DNA of 64,000 nt, taken from the NCBI RefSeq assembly GCF_943193125.1, contig NZ_CALPCX010000004.1:202614-266613 (forward strand). The letters are read 5' to 3'. Within the stretch, counting starts at the first letter, position 1, and each line of letters starts with the position of its first letter. The stretch is from Adlercreutzia agrestimuris (GTDB taxonomy: Bacteria; Actinomycetota; Coriobacteriia; Coriobacteriales; Eggerthellaceae). Made by a program: the position numbers and the translations under genes. The notes under the pieces were generated by a model. That model saw only the letters and a list, made by a program, of their open reading frames with translations. It made no database searches and had not been told where the DNA came from. Shown piece after piece: positions 35,927-45,378 of the stretch.

Positions 35927-38900
35927 ATGGAAACGAGGAGCAGATATATGAAGGTGCGATCAACAAAAACAAGAGCACTAACACAAAGCTTACTTGCAGT
36001 TGTGTTGGCATGCGGGCTCATGATGCCAAATGTGGGGCTTTTGGCATATGGCGAAGAACAAACAGCTGCTGTTGAGCAAGAACAACTTGCGACGGATGAA
36101 ACTGTGTCTGCAGAAGGGCGGGAGGTTGCTGTTTCAGATGAGCAATCTCTTGATGCGGATAACGCTGATCAGGTTTTGCAGCATGAAGTGGTTGCCGTGC
36201 AACCTGAGACCGACGATGAGCAAGCTGCAGAGTCTGGCGTAACTGCTCTGACGCCAATAACAAACCTGACGCTGACCACCGCTACGGCTCTTGCAGTGCA
36301 ATCAGAGGTCGAAGGGGTTGTTCCTCAAACGGATGCTGCAGGATATACCGACTACAACGGTCTTTCTATTGCGGGTGGTACCGCAGGAGTTGACTATGCA
36401 CTTGAAAATGTTGTGAGTACTTCGGTTGGCCGCGTTGAGACTGAGAATTACGATGCCTATTGGGACAATGGGCGCAATCTTCCCTGTAGTGGAAGTTTTT
36501 CTGTCACCATTCCCTCTATTGTCATCAAGAAGAATGGCACGTATCGAATCAAAAACACGAGTGGCGTGGCAACAGCGGTAGGTACTTCGGTTCGCGTGGA
36601 AGCTGGTGTGAAAGCTGATATCACGTTTGAAGGTGTCAATATCACAAGCTATATGCCTTTTAATATCGTGACCAATAGTCATCGCAGTGGAAATTTGACT
36701 ACTGAGATAACGGGTGACGATGTAGCTGATAAAACAACTGTTCACATCACGCTTGCTGACGGAACTACTAATACCTTGCAAAGTAATTATTTTTCAAGCG
36801 TTTCATCAGGTGGTTCTCATATATCTTACCAATTCCCTGCACTTCGTTGTGGTGAGGGCTCTGTCCTTACCATTGATGACGCGGTTCGTAATGTAGACAT
36901 CAATGGTAATCCAATTACACCTAAAGATGGACTTATTCCTGGTGGTGTTACCTATATTAATCGCGATGGCGTGCAGGCAACTTCAACGGGTGACGGCAAG
37001 GATCTTGAGACGTCGCTTTCAAATCTCGAAAGTCATAATGCAGGTATTTTGAATGCGTTCGGTGGCATTCGCTCTGCCGCTATTGGCGGAGGTCCGGTAG
37101 AAAACTCAGGTGAGATGACCTTCAATGGTGGTGTCATTACTACAAGAGCAAATGGTCCTGCTGGTAATAATTCATGGGGTGAAAACGGCGCTGGCTGCGG
37201 TATTGGTGGTGGTCATGCAGGTGGCTCTACGGTCACGGTTTTTAACGGAGGCATCGTAGATGCATATGCTTCTTACCATGGTGCAGCAATTGGTGGCGGT
37301 TGTACTTATGTAGGCGGCATGTCTAGAGGCAATCAACCATCATATCCGCTTCCTGATGCTATTGTTTCGCGCAATGTCAACCATACTATTGCTGGTGACA
37401 TCACCATTAATGGTGGCTTTATTGAAGCGCATGGTGCATGGCATTCAAATGCGTTTGGTCAAGGTTGCGGTGGTAACAATGGCGGCAAAACAATCTTGAT
37501 TACCGGCGGTACGCTGTTGCCTCATTGGGGTGGCAATGGTGACTTTTTGGAAATAGGCGGTCTCTATGGCTATGTAGTAATTACAGGTGGCTCAGTTTAT
37601 TGCACCCGCTTCCAAGGCAACGATAACGATGGTAAGGCGTATGGTGATCTTGACCACAAAACCAAAGTTGGCATGTTGACCATTAATGTTTCACCCAAAA
37701 TTGAAGCAATGGCAAACAGTCATGGTGTAGAGCCTGATTACAATGCAAATCTTGAAACGTGGACACTTCTTGTTGACCGCTTCAAACCAGATCCACTCTA
37801 TGGCGCTCCGTCACGCTTAAATGATGGACATCTATACTTGTGGCTCCGAGAGGGAATCAATGATTCAAGTCAGATTGACGCAAGTTTCTCATATTATGTT
37901 GGTAGCAAGCTGGTCACATCAAATACAAATCTTCCGCAAGGTTCTTCAAAGCCCGGTCAAGACACCTTTGTAAAGGAATGGGAGAACTTCAAGCTTAAAG
38001 ATGAGTTCATTGAAGAGAACTGGACTAAATACTATGACGGCGAATCTTTGAAAAAGGTTGATTTGGTTACTAACCCTATCTTGGTTGATAATCCGGCAGG
38101 TGGAAAGCTGGACAAAAACGACACCGTTGAATATTTCTATCAACAGGTGAGCGAGTTTGGCGATGCTGTTGCATCGGGTGTCACGTCAGCAGACACGCCT
38201 GCAGATGCCGGTTTGTATGACATCGAAGTGCGTTCTACGCAATATCGAGATGACTCGGTTTTCGCGCAAACCTATTGGGGGCACAATGCTACGGGTCAAG
38301 CTACTATTAAACCGGTAACTTCAAAGACTACCTGGGATGTTATTGATCCGGTTCGCATAAAGACGACAGATGCTGATGGTAATGAAGTTATCAAGGAGTA
38401 CACAAGCCCAACGTGGATGCAGGATGAAAATGCCGGCAACTTCAATACGGCTACCAACAACCATCTGATTGTTCCAGTGGATATAGCTTCGGACGTGTTC
38501 CCCTTTGGTGATACCGTTAATGGCAAAACCATGTCAAGTACGAAATGCGCTGCGCCAACAGGGCATTTGCAACTCTACATTGATGGTCGTGCGGTACCGG
38601 AGCGCTTAGGTGGTGTTATTGAGCTTACTAAAGACAATTTAGCGGACGCTAAATACACTCAAGCTTGGACGGCTACAGATAATAATGGTCGCACACATTC
38701 AATTGCTTACTTTAATCTGACGCGTGGACAGCTGGAGGCTTTTGGTCTTGAAGATAAGTCCGATGAAGGAAACCAGCATAAGGTATATGTTGAGTATCTC
38801 TCAATTCACAACAAGGCTATTTCGCGTGATGAAATTGAAGAGGATACCGCAGCTTTGGCTGATGATCCTACTTCAGAAGACTCACCTGCGGTTGAAGAAG

Positions 38901-41900
38901 ATGCCGAGGCAACACAGGCGGGTGTTGCAGGTTTGGCTCCTGCGTATACCGATTCTAGCTATGTAAATTATTACGAGTCTACAACATCGGTTTCGCCTAT
39001 TGAAATTGAGCTGGCTACTCCTGACTTTAAGCTCTATAACGAAGTTAACACAGGATACATTCCCAATGGCGAAGGCTTAGACGATGCCGACAAGGCAGCC
39101 AATGACGCAAAGCTTAAGCTTAACGATACAACTGAGCGCGACTGGACGGACGCTGATGGTAATGCTCAAGGTAAAGAAGAATTTACCGACGTGGGGTCAT
39201 TCCGCGATGTTGTTGACGAAGAAACCGGAGCAGTGACTGAATCTCGTCAAGACTGGTTCCCTTTGTATGTGCAAACGAATTCCATTGGTAATATCGTTTT
39301 TGAGAGCTCAAATCCTGCGGTAATTCAGATTGAGCCAAATAGCTATATGACCGATCGCGAATATATCGAAGGTAAAACTGACTATGGTGTTGGTGCGGTA
39401 GCACGCGTCCTTTCAGCAGGTAAAACCACTATTACAGCAACTATCAAAGGCACGGGCGCCTATGCGTCAGTAACGAAGAGTTTTGACATATATGTTTTCC
39501 CTGATTTAGCGAAGAAGCCAGAACTCACTATCACCGAGACAGCGTACGTTTCCTCGCGTACAGATGGCACGGTGCGTCCTGGTGATACCATTCGCTATAC
39601 CGCAACAGCAACGAATACCACACGCGATTCAGCGTGCATTAATCCAGTATACGAGATTGCTATCCCTGGTGACACCACCTTTAAAGGGGTAACAGTAGTT
39701 GATCCTGCGGGCAATGAGATTGAGAATCCGTCATACCATATTGAGGATGGTAAAGTTATTTTTGATGGCCTGCCCACGCTGTTTGGTAATGAGTCATATA
39801 AGTTTAAACTTGATGTAACTGTCAATTCTGATCTGTTTGATCCAGATCACGGTGCAGCTGACTTCACATCCAACTCAAAAGTTTCTGGTATTTATGGTGT
39901 AAATCCAGATAAGTTTTCATGGGACGATCGAATTCCGGCAGAAGGTCTGTCCGTTGAGGCTGTCTCTGATGACGTAGATCCTACGTGGCCGGATACCCAT
40001 CCGCAAGAGCCGAAGCCTATCGTACCTGATCCTGATACAGCAAAAGACATTTTGGGTGGAGATCTGATTGAAGAGACCCCGAAACCGTCTGATCCTGATG
40101 ATCCAAGCAGCCCGACGCTGCCGAAAGAGCCTGGAGTGCCTGTAGGTCCCGTTGCTCCCGATACACCTTTCGGAGATGCGAAGGTTCCGCATCCTGATGA
40201 TCCGTCGCGTCCATCTGATCCGACCGATCCTGATGATCCAAGTACAACACCCAAGAATCCTATTCAAGAGGGGGATCGCATCATATCGTTTGGTGATAAG
40301 GATGATCCAGAGACCCCAGACGATATTGCGAAAGAGCTTGATGAGCAAATCAAAAAGAAGCTTGAAGAAGATCCCGAAGCAGACCATGTAGACATCCCAG
40401 TCACTATTCTGCGTCCAGATCCGACGGGTGGCGAGCCTACCATTGAAGAGGTAATAGTTACCGTTCCTATTACTGATGACATGCGTCCTGAAACTCCTGA
40501 CCCAGATGATCGCGATGACCATGATGTATTAGTGGTGCCTGCTGATCCTGATCCTCGACCTTCAGGTGAGGACGAAGAAGGCAACCCCATTGGTGGCGAC
40601 ATTAAGCTGGATAAGTCGGCTCAGAATGTCACAGCCGGTTTTGAGAATCGTGTCAACAAAAACATTGCTCTTGTTGGTGATACCATCCGCTTTACGATTA
40701 GTGCAACAAACACACATCAAGGTTCCTCTTGGTATGACGTACTAATCAAGGATCCGCTGCCAGAAGGGGTAGCGTATGTTCCGGGAAGTGCTCAGATTAC
40801 CGATGCTTATGGCAAAACGTATACCAATTTCGACGTTGATTTTAGCGCCGAAGACGCAACGATTGGTTTTTGCATTGGGGATTTACCTGGTGTTTCTACG
40901 GCAACAATCACCTTTGATTGTGTGGTGACTCCTGTTGCGGCTACTGGCATTGATGTGCCTTCTAATAAGGCGTATGCCTATGGAACACTTCCTTCAACTG
41001 TTGTAAAGCCTGATCCAGATAATCCTGACGGTCCAGTTGTGATTGATCGCGAGCCTACTCCGGTTGGTCCTTATAATCCCGAAGATCATGACAAGACTTG
41101 GGAAGACATTGATAAAGAGAAGCAAGATGAGATCAAAGATATATTTGGCGGAGATCCTGAAGAGGTGATTGATCCTATTGAGACGCCTTCAACACCTATT
41201 GACGAAGTGTACCCGGGAGTGCCCGACAAAGATAAACTCATCACTACCAAGACCGCAGTAAACAAAACCGAGCGTAAAGATGGATCGGTTTATGTGGGTG
41301 ACGTTATTCACTATGTTGTGACACTTGCTAATACTGATGGTGCCCATACGATGTGGTATGACGTTATTCTGGAAGACAGGCTTCCGTCAGGTCTCAATCC
41401 TGTTGCTGGCTCTATGAAACTCACGCTTGCTGATGGCAAAACCATAGATTGCCCTGATGAGGCTTACTCCCAGGCAAATGGCAACATTGCAGTATATGCA
41501 GGTAACGTTCGTGGCGGTGAGCAGGTTTCGCTTGAGTTTGATGCCATTGTGACCCCGGATGCACTTACAGGCGATATCGCAAATGTTGGATACGCTTATG
41601 GTTCGCCGGCGTATGATATCCCGTTGCCCGTTCTGAAGGGTGACGAATCTTCAGGCATGCCCGAGTTGGGACATCGCTTTGATCCGGGCGACGGCTGGGA
41701 TGCTTTCTATCAGCGCAATGGTGACACATTGTCCAAGTCAGGTGCTGCCTTCCCTGAGGGCTTTAGCGGTGAGATTCGCGATAATCCTGCTTACGAAGAA
41801 GGCTTTGGTGTTGGGAAGGGTGACTCTGTCTCAGGAGCAAATGCGGGTGGAGATGATCTGCAGCCGCTTCCTAAGGGACTGAAATTAGCGCAAACAGGCG

Positions 41901-42007
41901 ATAGTCTTGGTCTCATTGTAGGTGGAGCGCTTATGGTTGTGGCGTTGGCTCTTGTCATGCTTGTGTTTGCGCGTCGTCGGAGCAAGTATTCGGCTCGCAA
42001 GCACTAA
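35927..42007 (+). CDS. Large sortase-type surface protein with DUF11-like repeats
   Basis: A surface protein of about 2,026 residues. A basic start and hydrophobic stretch (LLAVVLACGLMMPNVGLLAYG) form a signal peptide. Residues 30-110 are acidic. Roughly 330-600 is Gly-rich with repeated IGGG and FNGGVI-type turns, suggesting a beta-helix. Three DUF11-like beta domains follow near residues 1205-1320, 1560-1690 and 1770-1890 (each with SATNT/LANTD, WYDV and LP-G segments), joined by Asp/Pro-rich linkers. The end has LAQTGD, one helix and RRRSKYSARKH, a sortase anchor. Starts at 35927 and 35948 both have good ribosome sites. It is probably an adhesin or matrix-binding protein. It is transcribed alone. 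Confidence 0.88.
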   Translation: METRSRYMKVRSTKTRALTQSLLAVVLACGLMMPNVGLLAYGEEQTAAVEQEQLATDETVSAEGREVAVSDEQSLDADNADQVLQHEVVAVQPETDDEQAAESGVTALTPITNLTLTTATALAVQSEVEGVVPQTDAAGYTDYNGLSIAGGTAGVDYALENVVSTSVGRVETENYDAYWDNGRNLPCSGSFSVTIPSIVIKKNGTYRIKNTSGVATAVGTSVRVEAGVKADITFEGVNITSYMPFNIVTNSHRSGNLTTEITGDDVADKTTVHITLADGTTNTLQSNYFSSVSSGGSHISYQFPALRCGEGSVLTIDDAVRNVDINGNPITPKDGLIPGGVTYINRDGVQATSTGDGKDLETSLSNLESHNAGILNAFGGIRSAAIGGGPVENSGEMTFNGGVITTRANGPAGNNSWGENGAGCGIGGGHAGGSTVTVFNGGIVDAYASYHGAAIGGGCTYVGGMSRGNQPSYPLPDAIVSRNVNHTIAGDITINGGFIEAHGAWHSNAFGQGCGGNNGGKTILITGGTLLPHWGGNGDFLEIGGLYGYVVITGGSVYCTRFQGNDNDGKAYGDLDHKTKVGMLTINVSPKIEAMANSHGVEPDYNANLETWTLLVDRFKPDPLYGAPSRLNDGHLYLWLREGINDSSQIDASFSYYVGSKLVTSNTNLPQGSSKPGQDTFVKEWENFKLKDEFIEENWTKYYDGESLKKVDLVTNPILVDNPAGGKLDKNDTVEYFYQQVSEFGDAVASGVTSADTPADAGLYDIEVRSTQYRDDSVFAQTYWGHNATGQATIKPVTSKTTWDVIDPVRIKTTDADGNEVIKEYTSPTWMQDENAGNFNTATNNHLIVPVDIASDVFPFGDTVNGKTMSSTKCAAPTGHLQLYIDGRAVPERLGGVIELTKDNLADAKYTQAWTATDNNGRTHSIAYFNLTRGQLEAFGLEDKSDEGNQHKVYVEYLSIHNKAISRDEIEEDTAALADDPTSEDSPAVEEDAEATQAGVAGLAPAYTDSSYVNYYESTTSVSPIEIELATPDFKLYNEVNTGYIPNGEGLDDADKAANDAKLKLNDTTERDWTDADGNAQGKEEFTDVGSFRDVVDEETGAVTESRQDWFPLYVQTNSIGNIVFESSNPAVIQIEPNSYMTDREYIEGKTDYGVGAVARVLSAGKTTITATIKGTGAYASVTKSFDIYVFPDLAKKPELTITETAYVSSRTDGTVRPGDTIRYTATATNTTRDSACINPVYEIAIPGDTTFKGVTVVDPAGNEIENPSYHIEDGKVIFDGLPTLFGNESYKFKLDVTVNSDLFDPDHGAADFTSNSKVSGIYGVNPDKFSWDDRIPAEGLSVEAVSDDVDPTWPDTHPQEPKPIVPDPDTAKDILGGDLIEETPKPSDPDDPSSPTLPKEPGVPVGPVAPDTPFGDAKVPHPDDPSRPSDPTDPDDPSTTPKNPIQEGDRIISFGDKDDPETPDDIAKELDEQIKKKLEEDPEADHVDIPVTILRPDPTGGEPTIEEVIVTVPITDDMRPETPDPDDRDDHDVLVVPADPDPRPSGEDEEGNPIGGDIKLDKSAQNVTAGFENRVNKNIALVGDTIRFTISATNTHQGSSWYDVLIKDPLPEGVAYVPGSAQITDAYGKTYTNFDVDFSAEDATIGFCIGDLPGVSTATITFDCVVTPVAATGIDVPSNKAYAYGTLPSTVVKPDPDNPDGPVVIDREPTPVGPYNPEDHDKTWEDIDKEKQDEIKDIFGGDPEEVIDPIETPSTPIDEVYPGVPDKDKLITTKTAVNKTERKDGSVYVGDVIHYVVTLANTDGAHTMWYDVILEDRLPSGLNPVAGSMKLTLADGKTIDCPDEAYSQANGNIAVYAGNVRGGEQVSLEFDAIVTPDALTGDIANVGYAYGSPAYDIPLPVLKGDESSGMPELGHRFDPGDGWDAFYQRNGDTLSKSGAAFPEGFSGEIRDNPAYEEGFGVGKGDSVSGANAGGDDLQPLPKGLKLAQTGDSLGLIVGGALMVVALALVMLVFARRRSKYSARKH

Positions 42008-42045
42008 AACCAAGCTACGAGGTACGCAGAAACCTCGTCTTGGTT
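42008..42045 (+). repeat. Hairpin at the adhesin stop codon
   Basis: AACCAAG pairs with CTTGGTT and ACGAGGT pairs with ACCTCGT, with a 2-base bulge and an 8-base loop. It begins within three bases after the stop and lacks a T-run. It may protect the 3' end of the mRNA ahead of the true terminator. Confidence 0.6.
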
Positions 42046-42070
42046 GATGAGGGAGTATGCGCATTATGAA

Positions 42071-42110
42071 AGAAGGACTGCAGCATTTGTTGCAGTCCTT
42101 CTGTTTTTAT
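42071..42110 (+). terminator. Terminator of the adhesin gene, possibly shared with rnpB
   Basis: A perfect 12-bp stem (AGAAGGACTGCA with TGCAGTCCTTCT, 8-base loop) is followed by GTTTTTAT on the plus strand. Read on the minus strand it is followed by a shorter T-rich segment and lies about 30 bp after the end of rnpB, so it may work in both directions. Confidence 0.9.
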
Positions 42111-42141
42111 TGCGTGTAGCAGGCAGTATTGAAATAGGGAA

Positions 42142-42478
42142 GCGAGTGGGTCTATAAGCCGGGTTCTGTCGTTGAGCGATCATTTATCTCGAATGCATGT
42201 CGCCACACATCTCTAGCACGCAACCCGAACGCACGGAAGGGCAGCCGTATGGCGTTCCTATGAGCGCTTGCTCCGGATGGGGTTTACCAAGCCACAACGT
42301 TACCGTTGTGCTGGTGCGCTTTTACCGCACCGTTTCAGCTTATCTCCTGATAACAGGGGAGTTTTCTTTTCTGTGGCACTTTCCGTCGGGTCGCCCCGCC
42401 CAGCCGTTAGCTGGCATCCTGCCCTTTGGAGCCCGGACTTTCCTCACGCTTTCGCGCGCGATCGCTTGGCCCACTCGC
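42142..42478 (-). ncRNA. rnpB: RNase P RNA (bacterial type)
   Basis: Read on the minus strand, the sequence carries the conserved P4 5' half GAGGAAAGTCCGGGCTCC near the 5' end and the 3' signature ACAGAACCCGGCTTATAGA. The ends pair as helix P1 (GCGAGTGGG with CCCACTCGC), which fixes the boundaries to within a few bases and gives about 337 nt. It is the catalytic RNA that trims tRNA 5' leaders. It faces away from thiN. Confidence 0.95.
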
Positions 42479-42486
42479 AGTGTGCT

Positions 42487-42492
42487 ATTCTA
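42487..42492 (-). promoter_or_regulatory. Extended -10 box of rnpB
   Basis: On the minus strand TGC-TAGAAT forms an extended -10, 7-8 bases before the 5' end of the RNA. The -35 region is weak (TCGTGA at 17 bp). Confidence 0.55.
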
Positions 42493-42545
42493 GCAGACAG
42501 ACACCTCATTCACGATACAACCTTTAAGAAAGGGTGCTGGCAGGT

Positions 42546-43169
42546 ATGGGAGTTTGTGTTTTGGTGGCAGCATCGGAATTTAACGCTGCAGATTTCAAAG
42601 CGCGCTATGAGGCGGGCATGTTTGACTATATCATCGCAGTTGATGGCGGTTTTGCACACCTTGAAGAATTATCCATCAAACCCGATATGGCGCTTGGTGA
42701 TTTTGACTCGCTTGGGTATGTGCCAAAATGTGGGCGTGTTTCTCGCTATCCATCGGACAAAGATGCTTCAGATTTAGAGTTAGCATTAAAGCGTGCTTTC
42801 GCACTAAATTATGAAGAGGTGGTGGTATATGGCGCGCTGGGCAACAGACTTGATCACACCATTGCCAATATCCAGCTTTTCGCTCGCTTCTCCGAAGAGG
42901 GGCAGTATGTTACTGCAGTTGGACAATCTGAGGCGCTGCGTTGTCTCACCGGCCCTGATGTCTTAGAGCTTGATGCAGACACGGGCACTGTTTCGGTGTT
43001 TTCGCTCAGTGATTGTTCGCACGGCGTCATAGAAACAGGCATGAAATACTCGCTTGATGATGAGGATCTCACTAACAGAACTTCGCGCGGAGTTTCAAAT
43101 GAACTCATAGGGCAGCCAGCAACCATTGGAGTGGAGTCTGGAACGCTGCTGGTGTTCTATCCGTTATAA
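42546..43169 (+). CDS. thiN: Thiamine pyrophosphokinase
   Basis: A protein of about 207 residues of the thiamine pyrophosphokinase family. The catalytic acidic residues are in AVDGGFAHL, PDMALGDFDSLG and PSDKDASDLELAL, followed by VVVYGALGNRLDHTIANI. It converts thiamine directly to TPP with ATP. ATG 42546 is chosen; a GTG at 42534 is also in frame. The riboswitch for the next gene begins just after its stop, so thiN itself is outside that control. Confidence 0.92.
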   Translation: MGVCVLVAASEFNAADFKARYEAGMFDYIIAVDGGFAHLEELSIKPDMALGDFDSLGYVPKCGRVSRYPSDKDASDLELALKRAFALNYEEVVVYGALGNRLDHTIANIQLFARFSEEGQYVTAVGQSEALRCLTGPDVLELDADTGTVSVFSLSDCSHGVIETGMKYSLDDEDLTNRTSRGVSNELIGQPATIGVESGTLLVFYPL

Positions 43170-43180
43170 TGAGGCGAAAT

Positions 43181-43280
43181 ACCGGGGAGCTTGGAGCAAA
43201 GAGCAGGCCAGGCTGAGAGGAAGCACCTTATATGCTTCGACCCGTAAAACCTGATGTGGATAATGCCAACGAAGGGAGCG
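43181..43280 (+). promoter_or_regulatory. TPP riboswitch (THI element) of thiC
   Basis: The conserved pieces of the TPP aptamer appear in order: GGGGAGC (43184-43190), GGCTGAGAGG (43211-43220), the CCCGTAAAACCTGATGTGG segment (43241-43259), and ATAATGCCAACGAAGGGAGC. The AAGGGA at the aptamer's 3' end is the likely ribosome site of thiC. Ligand binding should therefore hide the ribosome site and shut translation; no separate terminator hairpin is seen. Confidence 0.95.
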
Positions 43281-43283
43281 CAT

Positions 43284-44651
43284 ATGGCGCAAACGCACGC
43301 ATCAAACCAGCAATCACAAACTCAATTGCGAAACGAATCAGAAAAGCACCTGGTCACTCAGATAGACTTTGCGCGTGCAGGTATCGTAACAGAGCAAATG
43401 AAGCATGTTGCGCAGCATGAAAACCTTGATCCTGACGTCATTCGACAAGGGGTTGCAACAGGCCAAATTGCAATACCGGCAAATATTCATCATAGCTCAC
43501 TTGTACCCGTTGGCGTAGGTGATGGGCTCACCACAAAAGTGAACGTTAATCTGGGGATTTCTGGTGATATGGCAGATGCCGATGTGGAATGGCAAAAGGT
43601 TGAGGTTGCGCTTGAGCTTGGGGCGCATGCCATCATGGATCTTTCCAATAGCGGCAAGACGCAAGCATTTCGCCGTGAGCTCATTGAGTGTTCACCAGCC
43701 ATGATTGGCACCGTACCAATGTATGATGCTATCGGCTACTTAGAAAAAGCACTCATCGCCATCACGCCTGAAGATTATTTAGAGGTTGTGCGCACGCATG
43801 CAAAAGACGGCGTTGATTTTGTCACTATTCATGCGGGCATGAACCGCCGTGTGCTGGAGTCTTTTCGCGAAACGGGTCGCCTGACCAATATCGTGAGTCG
43901 TGGCGGGTCGCTCATTTTTGCTTGGATGGAGGCAACCGGGCGCGAAAACCCCTTCTACGAGTTTTATGATGAAATCCTTGAGATTCTCCACGAACATGAC
44001 GTCACCATATCGCTGGGTGATGCAATGCGACCAGGGTCTACCTATGACGCTTCGGATGCATCGCAGATTGCAGAGCTTATAGAAATCGGCAAGCTTACCA
44101 AGCGCGCCTGGGATAAGGGCGTGCAGGTGATGGTTGAAGGTCCGGGGCATATGGCTCTTGATGAGATTGAAGCCAACATGAAGATGGAAAAGCTGCTGTG
44201 TCATGGTGCGCCATTTTATGTGCTCGGTCCTTTGGTGGCTGACATTGCTCCTGGTTACGATCATATTACCGCTGCAATTGGTGGGGCTTTGGCGGCCTCA
44301 TCGGGCGCAAACTTTTTATGCTATGTCACCCCTGCAGAGCATCTTCGTTTGCCCGATGTTAACGACGTGCGCGAAGGATTGGTGGCAACGCTTATTGCTG
44401 CGCATGCAGCAGATATTGCCCGCGGGCTTCCGGGTGCCAGGGAGCGCGACAATCGCATGAGTGACGCGCGTAGACGTGTGGCCTGGGATGAGATGTTTGA
44501 CTTAGCTCTTGACCCGGTGAAAGCTCGAACGTATTTCGATAGCGCGCCACCTGCACATGACGGTACGTGTACGATGTGCGGCAAAATGTGTGCAATGCGC
44601 ACCGTAAATACTATTATGGATGGGTTAGCAATTGATCTCGATACGCAGTAG
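43284..44651 (+). CDS. thiC: Phosphomethylpyrimidine synthase
   Basis: A 455-residue radical-SAM-like enzyme that turns aminoimidazole ribotide into HMP phosphate for thiamine. It has [13 protein letters not shown] near residues 184-196, [19 protein letters not shown] near 248-266 and [13 protein letters not shown] near 283-295. The C-terminal cluster motif CTMCGKMC gives CX2CX3C spacing, one residue tighter than the CX2CX4C of many ThiC proteins; I believe this form occurs in the shorter anaerobe-type enzymes. The ATG follows AAGGGA at the end of the TPP riboswitch. Confidence 0.95.
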   Translation: MAQTHASNQQSQTQLRNESEKHLVTQIDFARAGIVTEQMKHVAQHENLDPDVIRQGVATGQIAIPANIHHSSLVPVGVGDGLTTKVNVNLGISGDMADADVEWQKVEVALELGAHAIMDLSNSGKTQAFRRELIECSPAMIGTVPMYDAIGYLEKALIAITPEDYLEVVRTHAKDGVDFVTIHAGMNRRVLESFRETGRLTNIVSRGGSLIFAWMEATGRENPFYEFYDEILEILHEHDVTISLGDAMRPGSTYDASDASQIAELIEIGKLTKRAWDKGVQVMVEGPGHMALDEIEANMKMEKLLCHGAPFYVLGPLVADIAPGYDHITAAIGGALAASSGANFLCYVTPAEHLRLPDVNDVREGLVATLIAAHAADIARGLPGARERDNRMSDARRRVAWDEMFDLALDPVKARTYFDSAPPAHDGTCTMCGKMCAMRTVNTIMDGLAIDLDTQ

Positions 44652-44670
44652 GCGTGAAAGGGTGACAAGC

Positions 44671-45363
44671 ATGGCGAACATGACAAAAGATGAGTTGGCG
44701 AAATCTTTGGAGCTATATGCGGTGACCGATCGCGCATGGGTAGGCGAGCGCACGCTCACGGCGTGCGTGGAAGAGGCCATCAAGGGCGGCATCACGTTTT
44801 TGCAGTTGCGCGAAAAGGAAGCACCGCGCGCCGAGATTGAATTACGTGCGCGGGTTTTGTTGCCTCTGGCGCGTGAGGCACGCATTCCTTTTGTGATTGA
44901 TGACGATGTCGAACTTGCAAAAATTGTTGGCGCTGATGGTGTGCATGTAGGCCAATCTGATATGGCGTGCGAAAAAGCACGCAAAACCTTAGGTGATGAT
45001 GCCATTATTGGCGTTTCTGCTGGCACGGTAGAAGAGGCGCTTGCTGCACAAGCCGCAGGAGCCGACTATATTGGCGTTGGTGGCATTTATCCTACGTCAA
45101 CCAAAGAGGATGCGCAGGTAATCGGCGTTGACGGGCTGCGCAAAATTTGCGAAGCAGTGGATATTCCGGTGGTGGCAATTGGAGGCGTGAACGCAGAAAA
45201 CCTTGCCACGCTTAAAGGCAGTGGGGCAGACGGCGTTGCGCTTGTATCAGCAATTTTTGCGGCTGATGACATTGAGGCTGCTACCCGAAAGCTGCGCAAA
45301 ATCGCAGACGAAACGTTTGGGGACGGCGAAGATACAACCGCGTCCGCACCAGCAAACGAGTAG
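44671..45363 (+). CDS. thiE: Thiamine-phosphate synthase
   Basis: A 230-residue TIM-barrel enzyme that joins HMP-PP and thiazole phosphate. It shows LYAVTDRAW near the start, FLQLREKEAPRAEI near residues 46-59, GVHVGQSDM near 90-98, GVGGIYPTSTKEDA near 135-148 and AIGGVNAENL near 169-178. The ATG at 44671 has AAAGGGTG upstream; an earlier in-frame codon lies inside thiC. It is 19 bp after thiC, so it is under the same riboswitch. Confidence 0.95.
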   Translation: MANMTKDELAKSLELYAVTDRAWVGERTLTACVEEAIKGGITFLQLREKEAPRAEIELRARVLLPLAREARIPFVIDDDVELAKIVGADGVHVGQSDMACEKARKTLGDDAIIGVSAGTVEEALAAQAAGADYIGVGGIYPTSTKEDAQVIGVDGLRKICEAVDIPVVAIGGVNAENLATLKGSGADGVALVSAIFAADDIEAATRKLRKIADETFGDGEDTTASAPANE

Positions 45364-45378
45364 GCTTGAGGGGTTGTT

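Noticed and set aside
39892..40602. Long minus-strand frames with Gly/Ser or Arg/Ile-rich products in the adhesin gene
   Set aside because: They are shadows of the Asp/Pro-rich linker codons on the plus strand.
42197..42777. Open frames of 98 and 169 codons across 42.2-42.8 kb
   Set aside because: The first part is the complement of RNase P RNA and the rest is an out-of-frame reading of thiN.
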